Origin: Ruminococcaceae bacterium UBA1375
GTDB lineage: Bacteria > Bacillota > Clostridia > Oscillospirales > Ruminococcaceae
Length of the DNA stretch: 64,000 nt
Direction: 5' to 3'
Assembly (NCBI GenBank): GCA_002305795.1
Contig: DBRF01000020.1
Location: forward strand, 35,193 to 99,192
Position 1 is the first letter of the stretch, and each line of letters begins with the position of its first letter. Under the pieces are notes generated by a model, which saw nothing but the letters and a program-made list of their open reading frames with translations, was not told where the DNA came from and searched no databases. Positions 53,073-61,555 of the stretch are shown here, piece after piece. Both the position numbers and the translations under genes were made by a program.

Positions 53073-53101
53073 AGTATACGAGATTTCAGACAAAATGTCA
53101 A
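53073..53101 (-). promoter_or_regulatory. Promoter of the hypothetical gene at 52595-53020
   Basis: Minus strand TTGACA (53096-53101), 17-base spacer, TATACT (53073-53078). Confidence 0.85.
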
Positions 53102-53174
53102 ACGATTTTTTCTGAGTTTTCCGCTGGAGAAGCCGGTTTTCAGGAAATTAAAACCAATTTGTCCGGCATGGAAA

Positions 53175-53203
53175 TTGACAATCTTTCCGGATTTTGTTAC
53201 ACT
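53175..53203 (+). promoter_or_regulatory. Promoter of the topoisomerase B-subunit gene
   Basis: TTGACA (53175-53180), 17-base spacer, TACACT (53198-53203). Confidence 0.75.
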
Positions 53204-53251
53204 TATTTTTATTGATTCATTTTTCCGCCGCAGAAAGGGAGTTTTCACAAC

Positions 53252-55231
53252 ATGGCCAAGGCAAAGCAGGAATACGGCAACGAGAGTATTACCTCCTTAA
53301 AGGGGGCGGACCGGGTGCGCAAACGCCCGGCGGTGATCTTCGGCTCCGATGGGCTGGAGGGCTGTGAGCACTCGGTGTTTGAAATCCTCTCCAACTCCAT
53401 CGACGAAGCCCGTGAGGGGTACGGCTCCTCCATTATCGTCACCAAATATCTGGACGGCTCCATTCAGGTGGAGGACTTCGGCCGGGGCATTCCGGTGGAC
53501 TATAACCAAAACGAGCAGCGCTACAACTGGGAGCTGGTGTTCTGCGAGCTGTACGCCGGGGGCAAGTACCAAAACGACACCGGGGACAACTACGAGTTTT
53601 CCCTGGGGCTTAACGGCCTGGGGCTCTGCGCCACCCAGTATGCCAGCGAATACATGGAGGTGGAGATCCACCGGGACAAGCAGAAGTACGCCCTGCGGTT
53701 TGAAAAGGGGGAGAACATCTCCTTCGACAAGCAGTCCTGCCGGTACAAAGCCACCGGCACCCGGATTCACTGGCGGCCGGACCTGGAGGTATTTACCGAC
53801 ATCGACATCCCGGTGGATTACTACCAGGATGTGCTCCGCCGCCAGGCCATCGTCAACAAGGGGCTGGTGTTTACCTTAAAGGTGGAGACGAAGGAGGGCT
53901 TTACCAGCCAGGATTTCCTCTATCAGGACGGCATCACCGACTATGTGAAGGAGGTGCTGGGAGATCAGGGGCTGACCGGGGTGCAGTACTGGGAGACCGA
54001 GCGCACCGGCCGGGACCGGGAGGATAAAAAGGACTATCGGGTGAAGCTCAGCGTGGCGGTGGCCTTCTCCAACCGGGTAAAGCTGCTGGAATACTACCAC
54101 AACTCCTCCTGGCTGGGACACGGCGGCAGCCCCGACCGGGCGGTGCGCCAGGCTTTCGTCAGCCAGCTGGACAGCTACTGCAAGCAAAACGGCAAGTACA
54201 ACAAAAATGAAAGCAAGATCACCTTTGCCGACGTGGAGGAGTGCCTGGTGCTGGTAAGCTCCTCCTTCTCCACCCAGACCAGCTACGAGAACCAGACCAA
54301 AAAGGCCATCAACAACAAGTTCATCTACGAAGCCATGACCGACTTTCTCAAGCACCAGATGGAAGTCTGGTTTTTGGAGAAGCCGGAGGAAGCTGGAAAA
54401 ATTGCCGAGCAGGTGTTGATCAACAAGCGCAGCCGGGAAAACGCAGAAAAGACCCGGCTGAACCTGAAAAAGACCCTCTCCGACAAGGTGGACATGGCCA
54501 ACCGGGTGGCGAAATTCGTGGACTGCCGCAGCAAGGACCTGTCCCGGCGGGAGCTGTATATCGTGGAAGGAGACTCCGCTCTGGGCTCGGTGAAGCAGGG
54601 CCGGGACGCAGAGTTCCAGGCGGTGATCCCGGTGCGGGGGAAAATCCTCAACTGCTTAAAGGCGGACTACGCCAAGGTGTTCAAAAACGAGATTATCACC
54701 GACCTGATTAAGGTGCTGGGCTGCGGGGTAGAGGTGAAGAGCAGCAAGAACAAGGACCTGTCCACCTTCGATTTAAGCAAGCTCCGTTGGAGCAAAGTGG
54801 TAATCTGCACTGACGCCGACGTGGACGGTTACCAGATCCGCACCCTGATTCTCACCATGCTCTACCGGCTCACCCCCACCCTGATTCGGGAGGGGTATGT
54901 GTATATCGCCGAGTCCCCCCTGTTTGAAATCACCGCCAAGGACAAGACCTACTTCGCCTACACCGAAAAGGAAAAGAGCGACGTGCTCAAAAAGCTGGAA
55001 GGAAAAAAATTCATCCTTCAGCGGAGCAAAGGCTTGGGTGAAAACGACCCGGACATGATGTGGATGACCACTATGAACCCCCAGACCCGCCGGCTCATCC
55101 GGGTGGAGGCGGAGGACGCCCAGCGCACTGCCGAGATGTTCGATCTCATGCTGGGGGACAACCTCCAGGGCCGGAAGGACTTTATCGCCCAGCACGGGCA
55201 GGAGTATCTGGAATTGGCGGATATTTCTTAA
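53252..55231 (+). CDS. Type IIA topoisomerase subunit B (ParE/GyrB-like)
   Basis: The 659-aa ATPase subunit of a type II topoisomerase. It has VRKRPAVIFGSDG, the GHKL site ILSNSIDEAREGYG and DFGRGIPVD, the transducer region, the TOPRIM EGDSALGSVKQGRDAEFQAV-type motif and CTDADVDGYQIRTL. It diverges from classical GyrB (LSRRELYIVEGDSA, not AxxREIF), and pairs with the A subunit at 55739. Topoisomerase IV is the likelier function, but assignment between gyrase and topo IV is not certain. A toxin-antitoxin locus separates the two subunit genes. Confidence 0.85.
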   Translation: MAKAKQEYGNESITSLKGADRVRKRPAVIFGSDGLEGCEHSVFEILSNSIDEAREGYGSSIIVTKYLDGSIQVEDFGRGIPVDYNQNEQRYNWELVFCELYAGGKYQNDTGDNYEFSLGLNGLGLCATQYASEYMEVEIHRDKQKYALRFEKGENISFDKQSCRYKATGTRIHWRPDLEVFTDIDIPVDYYQDVLRRQAIVNKGLVFTLKVETKEGFTSQDFLYQDGITDYVKEVLGDQGLTGVQYWETERTGRDREDKKDYRVKLSVAVAFSNRVKLLEYYHNSSWLGHGGSPDRAVRQAFVSQLDSYCKQNGKYNKNESKITFADVEECLVLVSSSFSTQTSYENQTKKAINNKFIYEAMTDFLKHQMEVWFLEKPEEAGKIAEQVLINKRSRENAEKTRLNLKKTLSDKVDMANRVAKFVDCRSKDLSRRELYIVEGDSALGSVKQGRDAEFQAVIPVRGKILNCLKADYAKVFKNEIITDLIKVLGCGVEVKSSKNKDLSTFDLSKLRWSKVVICTDADVDGYQIRTLILTMLYRLTPTLIREGYVYIAESPLFEITAKDKTYFAYTEKEKSDVLKKLEGKKFILQRSKGLGENDPDMMWMTTMNPQTRRLIRVEAEDAQRTAEMFDLMLGDNLQGRKDFIAQHGQEYLELADIS

Positions 55232-55256
55232 AATTTTATTCTAGTTGCTTTGTCCG

Positions 55257-55285
55257 TTGACAGCCAAAATCACCATGGTTATAAT
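55257..55285 (+). promoter_or_regulatory. Toxin promoter of type I TA locus 2
   Basis: TTGACA (55257-55262), 17-base spacer, TATAAT (55280-55285), both consensus. The start point is near 55292. Confidence 0.9.
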
Positions 55286-55433
55286 ATAAAACGAGCCTGC
55301 AAGGATATTTGCAGGCTTCAGGACAAAGCCGACAGGGAAAACCTGTCAACGGTAGCGGTTTGCCCCTCATCCATACCTGTTTTTGGCCCTCAGGGCACAA
55401 ACAAAGGGAGGGGGCGCTTCAAAATAAGTGGAA

Positions 55434-55460
55434 CTCCCTCCTTTTGCAAAGAGGGAGGGG
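55434..55460 (+). promoter_or_regulatory. Hairpin that sequesters the toxin 2 Shine-Dalgarno
   Basis: CTCCCTC pairs perfectly with GAGGGAG, continued by TTT/AAA after a bulged C. The ribosome binding site GGGAGGGG is in the 3' arm, just before ATG 55466. Confidence 0.75.
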
Positions 55461-55465
55461 ATACC

Positions 55466-55555
55466 ATGGAAGTCACTTGGTCTGACTTGATTCAGTTTTG
55501 CCTGCTGTTGGTAGGTGTGATTGGTCTGGTGTGGTCCATGACAAAAAAGAAGTAA
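55466..55555 (+). CDS. Type I toxin-like membrane peptide (putative holin-like toxin), copy 2
   Basis: A 29-aa peptide with VTWSDL near the start, one hydrophobic helix (about 8-25) and TKKK at the end; it is the paralogue of the peptide at 21588. Same setting: consensus promoter, long leader, SD-hiding hairpin, shared bidirectional terminator and convergent antisense promoter. Conservation of the architecture while the leader sequences have diverged supports a functional gene. Confidence 0.82.
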   Translation: MEVTWSDLIQFCLLLVGVIGLVWSMTKKK

Positions 55556-55633
55556 CCGCTCAAATTGCCAAAAAGCGGTTACTTTTTCATTAAAACCGTA
55601 ATTCGGGCAAACCGTTTCCGGCTTTGTCCTTCT
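55541..55633 (-). ncRNA. Predicted antitoxin RNA of type I TA locus 2
   Basis: About 90 nt from the start near 55633 to the shared terminator. It starts with AGAAGGACAAAGCCGGAAAC; the part AAGCCG-GAAA-CGGTTT is a tetraloop hairpin. The toxin mRNA leader contains AGGACAAAGCCG (55320-55331) and GCGGTTTGCCC, so both RNAs share a 5' domain. Confidence 0.78.
55550..55588. terminator. Bidirectional terminator shared by toxin and antitoxin RNA, locus 2
   Basis: AAGTAACCGCT and AGCGGTTACTT form the stem. T-run on the plus strand; CTTTTTTGTC (reverse of the TKKK codons) on the minus strand. Confidence 0.87.
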
Positions 55634-55639
55634 GTTTTT

Positions 55640-55668
55640 ATTATAACGATTTTGGACTGTGCTGTCAA
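55640..55668 (-). promoter_or_regulatory. Antitoxin promoter of type I TA locus 2
   Basis: Minus strand TTGACA (55663-55668), 17-base spacer, TATAAT (55640-55645): full consensus. Confidence 0.9.
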
Positions 55669-55738
55669 GCCAAAAAACAATGCGTTTTTGTGCTGTGAAG
55701 CCAAGTTTTGATTGGAATCTATTTAAGGGAGAACCAGC

Positions 55739-57970
55739 ATGCCAAGAAAAAAATCCCAGCCGGAGCGGAAAAAGCCGGCCTCCGCCATGACGGCGGAAAT
55801 CGAAGGGGCGGGGAGTGTGCTCAACCAGCCTATCACCCAAACCATCGAGCAGAACTATATGCCCTACGCCATGAGCGTCATCATCTCCCGGGCACTGCCG
55901 GAGATCGACGGCTTCAAGCCCAGCCACCGGAAGATCCTCTACACCATGTACAAAATGGGTCTGCTTTCCGGCCAGCGGGTGAAGTCCGCCAACATCGTGG
56001 GGCAGACCATGCGCCTCAACCCCCACGGGGATGCCGCCATCTACGAAACCATGGTGCGTCTCAGCCGGGGCAACGAAAGCCTGCTCCACCCCTATGTGGA
56101 CAGCAAGGGCAATTTCGGCAAAGCCTATTCCCGGGACATGGCCTACGCCGCCAGTCGGTACACCGAAGCCAAGCTGGAGCCCATCTGCAAGGAACTGTTC
56201 GAGGACATCGACAAGGACACGGTGGATTTCGTCCCCAACTACGACAACACCACCACCGAGCCCACCCTGTTCCCCGCCCGGTTCCCTTCGGTGCTGGTAA
56301 ACTTCAACGTGGGCATTGCCGTCTCCATGGCCAGCAACATCTGCTCCTTTAACTTAAAGGAAATTTGTGACACCACCATCGCCCTGATTCGGGACCCGGA
56401 CTGCGATCTCCACGACACCCTGCTGGGGCCGGATTTCCCCGGCGGCGGCTATCTGGTGTACGACAAAGCCGCTTTGGAGCAGATTTACCGCACCGGCCGG
56501 GGAAGCGTGAAGATTCGGGCCAAGTACCGCTACGACTCCTCCGCCAACTGCATCGACATTTTGCAGATTCCCCCCACCACCACCGTGGAAGCCATTATGG
56601 ACAAAATCGTGGATCTGGTGAAGGCGGGGCGGCTGAAGGAAATTTCCGATATGCGGGACGAAACCGACCGCAGCGGCCTAAAGCTCACCCTGGATTTGAA
56701 GCGGGGCACCGACCCGGACAAGCTGATGTTAAAGCTGTTCAAGTCCACCCCCCTTCAGGACAGCTTTTCCGCCAACTTCAACATCCTCATTGCCGGCAGC
56801 CCCAAGGTCATGGGGGTGCGGGAGATTTTGCAGGAGTGGGTGGCTTTCCGCACCGAGTGCGTCAAGCGGCGGATCTACTTTGAACTCACCAAGAAAAAGG
56901 AAAAGCTCCACCTGCTGGAAGGCTTGCAGCTCATTCTGCTGGACATCGACAAAGCGGTGCGCATTGTCCGGGAAACGGAAGAGGAAAGCGAAGTGGTGCC
57001 CAACCTGATGATCGGCTTCGGCATCGACCAGACCCAGGCGGAGTATGTGGCGGAAATCAAGCTGCGGCACTTAAACCGGGAGTATATCCTCAAGCGCACC
57101 GCCGAGGTGGAGCAGCTCCGGGAAGACATCGCCAAAATGGAGGACACCCTGTCCAGCAAAAAGAAGATTCAGGGGGTCATTGTCCAGGAGTTGAAGCAGG
57201 TGGCCAAGGAGTACGGCCAGCCCCGGAAGACCCAATTCCTCTTCGACGCCCAGGAGGCGGAAGGGGAGGAGGAGCAGCACCCGGACTACGCCGTCCATCT
57301 GTTCTTGACCAAGGAGGGGTACTTCAAAAAGGTCACCCCCCAGTCCCTGCGGATGAGCGGGGAGCACAAGCTCAAGGAAGGGGACGAAATCGCCCAGCAC
57401 ATCGAAACCACCGCCGACGCCCACCTGCTGTTCTTCACCGACCGAATGCAGGTGTACAAGTCCTTTGCCTACGAATTCCCGGACACCAAGGTCAGCCTCA
57501 TGGGCAACTACGTTGCCGGAGACCTGGGCTTTGAGGAAGGGGAACGGGTGGTGGCCATGGCGGTGACCAAAGACTACGCCGGGGATATGCTGTTCTTCTT
57601 TGAGAACGGCCGGGTGGCCAAGGTGCCCTTGACGGCCTACGAGACCAAGACCAAGCGGAAAAAGCTGGCCAACGCTTACTGCGGCAAGTTCGGGCTGGAA
57701 GCTGCCTTCCAGATTGTCCAGGGGCAGGAGTTCCAGATTACCACCACCGGCCGGAGGGTGCTTTTGGTGCACTCCGACCTAATCCCGGAAAAAACCACCC
57801 GGGACACCCAGGGCATTATGGTGCTGAACCTGAAGAAGAACCAGAAGATTGCTTCGGTGCAGCCCTATGTTCCCGGCAGCCTGAGCCAGGAGCATCGCTA
57901 CCGCACCAAGACCCTCCCCGCCGCCGGGGCCCTGCTCCGGGAGGAGGACACCCAGGCTACCCTGTTTTAA
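55739..57970 (+). CDS. Type IIA topoisomerase subunit A (ParC/GyrA-like)
   Basis: The 743-aa DNA-cleaving subunit. It has YAMSVIISRALPEIDGFKPS, HRKILYTMYKMG, NPHGDAAIYETMVRL and the catalytic tyrosine Y141 in AASRYTEAKL. A long coiled-coil (about 440-490) and a short C-terminal beta-domain follow; no clear GyrA box is visible, which fits topoisomerase IV better than gyrase. The start has AAGGGAG upstream. It works with the B subunit at 53252. Confidence 0.86.
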   Translation: MPRKKSQPERKKPASAMTAEIEGAGSVLNQPITQTIEQNYMPYAMSVIISRALPEIDGFKPSHRKILYTMYKMGLLSGQRVKSANIVGQTMRLNPHGDAAIYETMVRLSRGNESLLHPYVDSKGNFGKAYSRDMAYAASRYTEAKLEPICKELFEDIDKDTVDFVPNYDNTTTEPTLFPARFPSVLVNFNVGIAVSMASNICSFNLKEICDTTIALIRDPDCDLHDTLLGPDFPGGGYLVYDKAALEQIYRTGRGSVKIRAKYRYDSSANCIDILQIPPTTTVEAIMDKIVDLVKAGRLKEISDMRDETDRSGLKLTLDLKRGTDPDKLMLKLFKSTPLQDSFSANFNILIAGSPKVMGVREILQEWVAFRTECVKRRIYFELTKKKEKLHLLEGLQLILLDIDKAVRIVRETEEESEVVPNLMIGFGIDQTQAEYVAEIKLRHLNREYILKRTAEVEQLREDIAKMEDTLSSKKKIQGVIVQELKQVAKEYGQPRKTQFLFDAQEAEGEEEQHPDYAVHLFLTKEGYFKKVTPQSLRMSGEHKLKEGDEIAQHIETTADAHLLFFTDRMQVYKSFAYEFPDTKVSLMGNYVAGDLGFEEGERVVAMAVTKDYAGDMLFFFENGRVAKVPLTAYETKTKRKKLANAYCGKFGLEAAFQIVQGQEFQITTTGRRVLLVHSDLIPEKTTRDTQGIMVLNLKKNQKIASVQPYVPGSLSQEHRYRTKTLPAAGALLREEDTQATLF

Positions 57971-57997
57971 ACACCTTCCAAAGCATACAAAGTAAAT

Positions 57998-58037
57998 GCA
58001 GCGCACTTCCAAAAGCTGGAATGTGCGCTGCTTTTCT
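57998..58037. terminator. Terminator between the topoisomerase gene and the Asp-rich lipoprotein gene
   Basis: GCAGCGCACTTCCA and TGGAATGTGCGCTGC pair almost perfectly, followed by TTTTCTTTC on the plus strand. Confidence 0.85.
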
Positions 58038-58071
58038 TTCAGGAGGAATTTACAGAATCCAGGCGGCGGAT

Positions 58072-59148
58072 TTAATCGTCGTCATCGTCGTCATCATAGT
58101 CATCATGGTCATCATCGTCCCAATCATCGTCGTCATCATCATCCCAGTCATCATCGTCGTCGTGGTCGTCGTCCCAGTCATCAGAGCGGTTTTCACCCAT
58201 GTCGTCGTCCCAGTCGTCGTTTTGGTCGTCCCAATCGTCATCGTCTACCGGGGTGGGAACGGATGGCTGAGGGGTAGTGACCTGGGGTGCAGCGGCTTGG
58301 GGGGCGGTCACCTGAGGGGCGGTGGGAGCGCGGTCGTCATCGTCATCCCAATCATCGTCCCGGTCATCATCGTCATCATCATGGTCGTCGTCAAATCGGT
58401 CATCCCAGTCGTCCCCTACGTCGTCGCCCCAGTCGTCGTTGGCGTTGTGGCGCTCAGCATCCACTTCCAACACCTTGCCGGTAGAGGCGTTGACCTCGTA
58501 TTCGTATTCGATGCCGTCCAGGACGTATTCGATTTCGTAGGTGCCGTCGTCAATGTCGTAGTCCTTTTCCACAAATTGCAGGTCGCTGCGTCCCAGCTGG
58601 GCGGCCAGAATGCTCTCGGCGGTTTGGGCGTTGATATAGCCTTGCTCCCGATACCGGTCGTCGTAGTCGTCTTCGTCAATGGTGACGGTCTGTGCGCTGA
58701 CTTGCTGGGTCTGCAGGGCGGTTTGGGCGTCGGCGGCAATCCGTTCCAGAAAGTCGTCGCTGGGATACTGGGAGCCGTTTTCCAGTTTCAGCACCAGGTT
58801 TTTGGCCTGTCCCTCCGGGGTATTCTGGAAGTAACCGGCGGCGTAGATGCGGCCGATGAGTTCCTCCACCACATCGTCGGCGGGCTTTCCCTCATAGCCG
58901 GCGTAGTCGGTGAGCACCTGGGCGCCGTCGTCGTTAATGCCGGCCAGAGTCAGGGTGTTGCCCTGGTGGTCGTATTCCAGTTCAATTTCCGGGTTGACGG
59001 ATAAGAGCAGGGAGCCTGCCGCCTCGTTGGTGGGGGTGAGGGTGCTGGTGGTGCTGCCTTGGCCGGAACAGGCGGTGAGGGCAGTCAGGGCAAGGGCGCC
59101 TGCCAGGGTGGTGGCGGTAAATGCGGTGAAAAATCTCTTTTTCGTCAT
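58072..59148 (-). CDS. Lipoprotein with RsgI-like domain, PepSY-like region and Asp/Trp-rich tail
   Basis: The 358-aa protein has a signal peptide and lipobox (ALTALTAC). A domain SLLLSVNPEIELEYDHQGN resembles the extracytoplasmic core of RsgI anti-sigma factors. A PepSY-like part follows (GYINAQTAESILAAQ ... IEYEYEVNASTGKVLEV). About 140 residues of tail are mostly Asp with Trp, His and Asn. The ATG at 59148 has AGGAG about 10 bases before it. It lies downstream of sigI-rsgI. The tail may bind Ca2+ or other cations; this is inference. Confidence 0.78.
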   Translation of the reverse strand: MTKKRFFTAFTATTLAGALALTALTACSGQGSTTSTLTPTNEAAGSLLLSVNPEIELEYDHQGNTLTLAGINDDGAQVLTDYAGYEGKPADDVVEELIGRIYAAGYFQNTPEGQAKNLVLKLENGSQYPSDDFLERIAADAQTALQTQQVSAQTVTIDEDDYDDRYREQGYINAQTAESILAAQLGRSDLQFVEKDYDIDDGTYEIEYVLDGIEYEYEVNASTGKVLEVDAERHNANDDWGDDVGDDWDDRFDDDHDDDDDDRDDDWDDDDDRAPTAPQVTAPQAAAPQVTTPQPSVPTPVDDDDWDDQNDDWDDDMGENRSDDWDDDHDDDDDWDDDDDDDWDDDDHDDYDDDDDDD

Positions 59149-59290
59149 GGTGTTCATCTCCTTAAATGGGTTTTCTTTTTTACTTATTTTGGAAGAAGGG
59201 CCTTTTTTCATCCCTTTCACCCTTAGAGTACGGAAGGGGTTTGGAAAAACCGGGGCCGGGAAGAAATTTTTTTATAAATTTTTTCGGAGG

Positions 59291-60205
59291 TCAATCATCG
59301 TCCTCATCATCGCTGTCATCATTATCATCGTCATCCCTGTCGTCCGCCTCGTCGTCCTCATCGTTATCATCGTCATCATCCCGGTCGTCTTCGCCGTCAT
59401 CATCCCAGTCGTCTTCGCCGTCATCGCCCCCTGTGGGTTGGGAAGCGGTCTCCTGGGAAGGCGTGCTTTGGACCGGGGCGGCGGGGGGAGAAACCGCCTG
59501 TGCGGAGGGCTGTTCCCGGCTGTCGTCACCGTCGTCCTCCTCATCATCCGCATCGTCCTGCTCCGCCGGGGCGGGGGAGGAAGAGGTGGTTTGGGAGGGA
59601 GTGGGCAGGGGGAGGATGACTTCTTGTTCCGGCTGTTCCCCGCTGAGGTAGATGGTGATGGCATCCCCGTACCGGGATTCCAGGGCGCTTCGGGCGGAAT
59701 CTTCCTGCCGCCGGTTCCAGTCCGCATCCTGGCCCTGCACCGTCAGGGTCACGCTTTCCCCGTTGGAAAGAAAGCCCAACTCCATGGCTCGGGTCACCAG
59801 TTCCTCCACTACCGTGTCCCCGTCTTTGTTTTGGTAGTCGTAGTCCTCTATTAAAACCTGCCCGTCCTCATTCTGCGCCCCCAGGTTCAGCACCCGGTGG
59901 GTTTGGGAAAGGGTCAGCTCCACCTGGGGGTTGATTTCTACCAGCAGGGAGCCGTAGGCGGTGAAGTTGGGCTGGTAGTAGCCAAAGTATCCGCCCAGTA
60001 CCAGACAGAGGCAGGCTGCCAGTCCGGCCAGGCTGGCCATGGACTTTTTGACCCAGCTTATTTCCGGTTTAGGCTGTCGGAAGGGGATGATTTGGCCCAG
60101 CTGCTGGCCCACCTGATAATTTTGATTAGCGGCTTTGAGAAACCGTCCTTGTTCATCCAGCACCACCACATAGGCGGGATGGGTTTCCAATACCAGATAG
60201 TTCAC
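59291..60205 (-). CDS. rsgI: RsgI-type anti-sigma-I factor with acidic tail
   Basis: A 304-aa membrane protein. The N-terminal anti-sigma domain (1-50) begins MNYLVLETHPAYVVVLDEQGRFLKA, there is one membrane span (about 57-77), then a conserved outside domain (GSLLVEINPQVELTLSQTHRVL) and a Pro/Ser linker. The last 50 residues are mainly Asp and Glu. It would hold SigI at the membrane until an outside signal is sensed. The start overlaps the sigI stop (ATGA type). Confidence 0.87.
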   Translation of the reverse strand: MNYLVLETHPAYVVVLDEQGRFLKAANQNYQVGQQLGQIIPFRQPKPEISWVKKSMASLAGLAACLCLVLGGYFGYYQPNFTAYGSLLVEINPQVELTLSQTHRVLNLGAQNEDGQVLIEDYDYQNKDGDTVVEELVTRAMELGFLSNGESVTLTVQGQDADWNRRQEDSARSALESRYGDAITIYLSGEQPEQEVILPLPTPSQTTSSSPAPAEQDDADDEEDDGDDSREQPSAQAVSPPAAPVQSTPSQETASQPTGGDDGEDDWDDDGEDDRDDDDDNDEDDEADDRDDDDNDDSDDEDDD

Positions 60206-60939
60206 GGCTTCACCTCCTGTGGGGCGGAAAGATGGTAAAGGTGCCCCCGTATGATTTCATATCCGTTGGTAAAGGCCAGCAGAATGGCGATGAGATAGCT
60301 GCGGTGCCGCTCCATGGTCTTTCCCTCCACCCCTGCCAGGGCGGACAGCTCCTTCATGGGCAGCTTTTTGGTGCGGACCAGCTTTTCCAGGGTTTCCGGG
60401 TGGCTGCGGGCGGCGGCCAGCACCTTTTGGCAGGCTGCCAGGGTGCGCTGCTGTTTGGGGCAGTTTTCCGCCACCTGGGAAAAGGAGAGACCAAAGGCCT
60501 GGAGCTGCCGGCCGAATTCCTCAATTTCCTGGCGGCTGGCTTGGCGGTGGGTGAGGGACTGAATCCGGTCGGTGGGTTCCGGCAGGGTATCCATCAGACT
60601 GGGGCCGTCTTCCTCTGCGGCGGGAAGTTCCAGGGAAACCAATCCCCGGTGTCGCTTTTCCTTGCGGTAGTGGTCAATCAGGCGGCTGCGGATGGTTCGG
60701 GCAGCGTAGGACAGGAAATTGCCACGGTGCTTTTGATACCCCAGCAGCGCCTCGTAAAAGGCCAGCATGGCGATGCTTTGGTGTTCTTCCTGCTGGCTGT
60801 GGGTGGCTCCGGGAGAAAACCGCTTTGCTTGGGAAAAGATAAAGTTTTGATATTGGCGGATCAGCCGGTCTGCCGCGACTGTATCCTTTTGCGCAGCGCG
60901 AATCTCTTCTAAAAGTTGGTGTTCCGGGTGGGAGGACAC
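60202..60939 (-). CDS. sigI: RNA polymerase sigma-I factor
   Basis: A 245-aa sigma-70-like factor. The region 2-like part is IRQYQNFIFSQAKRFSPG ... FYEALLGYQKHRGNFLSYAA then RTIRSRLIDHYRKEKRH. The C-terminal conserved SigI part is MKELSALAGVEGKTMERHRSYLIAILLAFTNGYEIIRGHL, typical of SigI. The GTG at 60939 is chosen for AAAGGAGGG upstream. It is coupled to rsgI. In relatives SigI controls heat, cell-wall or polysaccharide-degradation genes. Confidence 0.88.
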   Translation of the reverse strand: MSSHPEHQLLEEIRAAQKDTVAADRLIRQYQNFIFSQAKRFSPGATHSQQEEHQSIAMLAFYEALLGYQKHRGNFLSYAARTIRSRLIDHYRKEKRHRGLVSLELPAAEEDGPSLMDTLPEPTDRIQSLTHRQASRQEIEEFGRQLQAFGLSFSQVAENCPKQQRTLAACQKVLAAARSHPETLEKLVRTKKLPMKELSALAGVEGKTMERHRSYLIAILLAFTNGYEIIRGHLYHLSAPQEVKP

Positions 60940-61232
60940 AAAAGGTCCCTCCTTTCTCTCTCTTAGAATACGCAGGCAGCGGAACATTTTCGGGAGAGGA
61001 GCCCCGCTTTCTTCTAACTGTTTGTAATAATCCTGTTTTATCAGTGCTTTTCAAAAAAGCGTGGCTTATATAATTTTTTTTTGATTTTCGCTGCTGGTAT
61101 ATTTTTCCTGCCTTTAGTATACAGAAAGAGGTGGGTTTCGGCTATCCCTGCCGGGTAAAACTTTGGTTAGGGTTCGGTAAAAAATAGGAAAACACCCGCT
61201 TCTCTGGCGGTAAAACGTGGGGTGTCCCCCCC

Positions 61233-61261
61233 TTGACAAATCTCCCTTTGTGGCATATACT
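61233..61261 (+). promoter_or_regulatory. Promoter of the FMN riboswitch and ribU
   Basis: TTGACA (61233-61238), 17-base spacer, TATACT (61256-61261). The region 60940-61232 holds the sigI upstream region and no gene; no certain sigI promoter could be assigned. Confidence 0.88.
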
Positions 61262-61310
61262 ATCATTACAACCAAATCAAGGATTGAGAAGAACCAGCCA
61301 TTCTCCCAAT

Positions 61311-61434
61311 TCTTCAGGGCAAAGTGAGCGGCGTTTTCGCCGCAATTCTTGACTGGCGGTATAGTCCGCGAACCGGGTTCTCCCGGCCGATGGGGTGCAA
61401 CTCCCCGACCAACGGTATAGTCCGGATGAAAGAA
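61311..61434 (+). promoter_or_regulatory. FMN riboswitch (RFN element)
   Basis: The conserved RFN blocks are present in order: TCTTCAGGGCAAAGTG, GACTGGCGGT, AGTCCGCGA, then GATGGGGTGCAACTCCCC, GACCAACGGT, AGTCCGGATGAAAGAAGA. The element binds FMN and controls the riboflavin transporter gene downstream. A 300-codon open frame across this region is not a gene. Confidence 0.93.
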
Positions 61435-61521
61435 GAACTGTTACACCTGCTGCATCCCCGGGGATTGCTGCCAAAGAAGGTTTCCGAAGGCGATGCATTG
61501 GGTCCGGTTTTTCTCATTAGC

Positions 61522-61555
61522 AGCCCTGTTGCCAGACCGGCGGCAGGCTTTTTTC
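61522..61555 (+). terminator. Expression-platform terminator of the FMN riboswitch
   Basis: AGCCCTGTTGCC and GGCGGCAGGCT form a stem with one bulge and two G-U pairs, followed by TTTTTT, 54 bases before the ribU start. This suggests control by transcription termination when FMN is high. Confidence 0.8.

Noticed and set aside
58080..58440. GTC/ATC-rich stretch read as a microsatellite or CRISPR-like array
   Set aside because: It is the coding region of the Asp-rich tail (GAC/GAT codons on the minus strand); unit length and spacing are irregular and there are no spacers.
59290..59420. GTC/ATC-rich stretch in the rsgI end as a separate repeat
   Set aside because: Same explanation: Asp/Glu codons of the RsgI tail.
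61080..61160. A SigI-type autoregulated promoter upstream of sigI
   Set aside because: Fragments such as ACCC and CGAAA exist on the minus strand, but no arrangement with proper spacing could be defended by eye.
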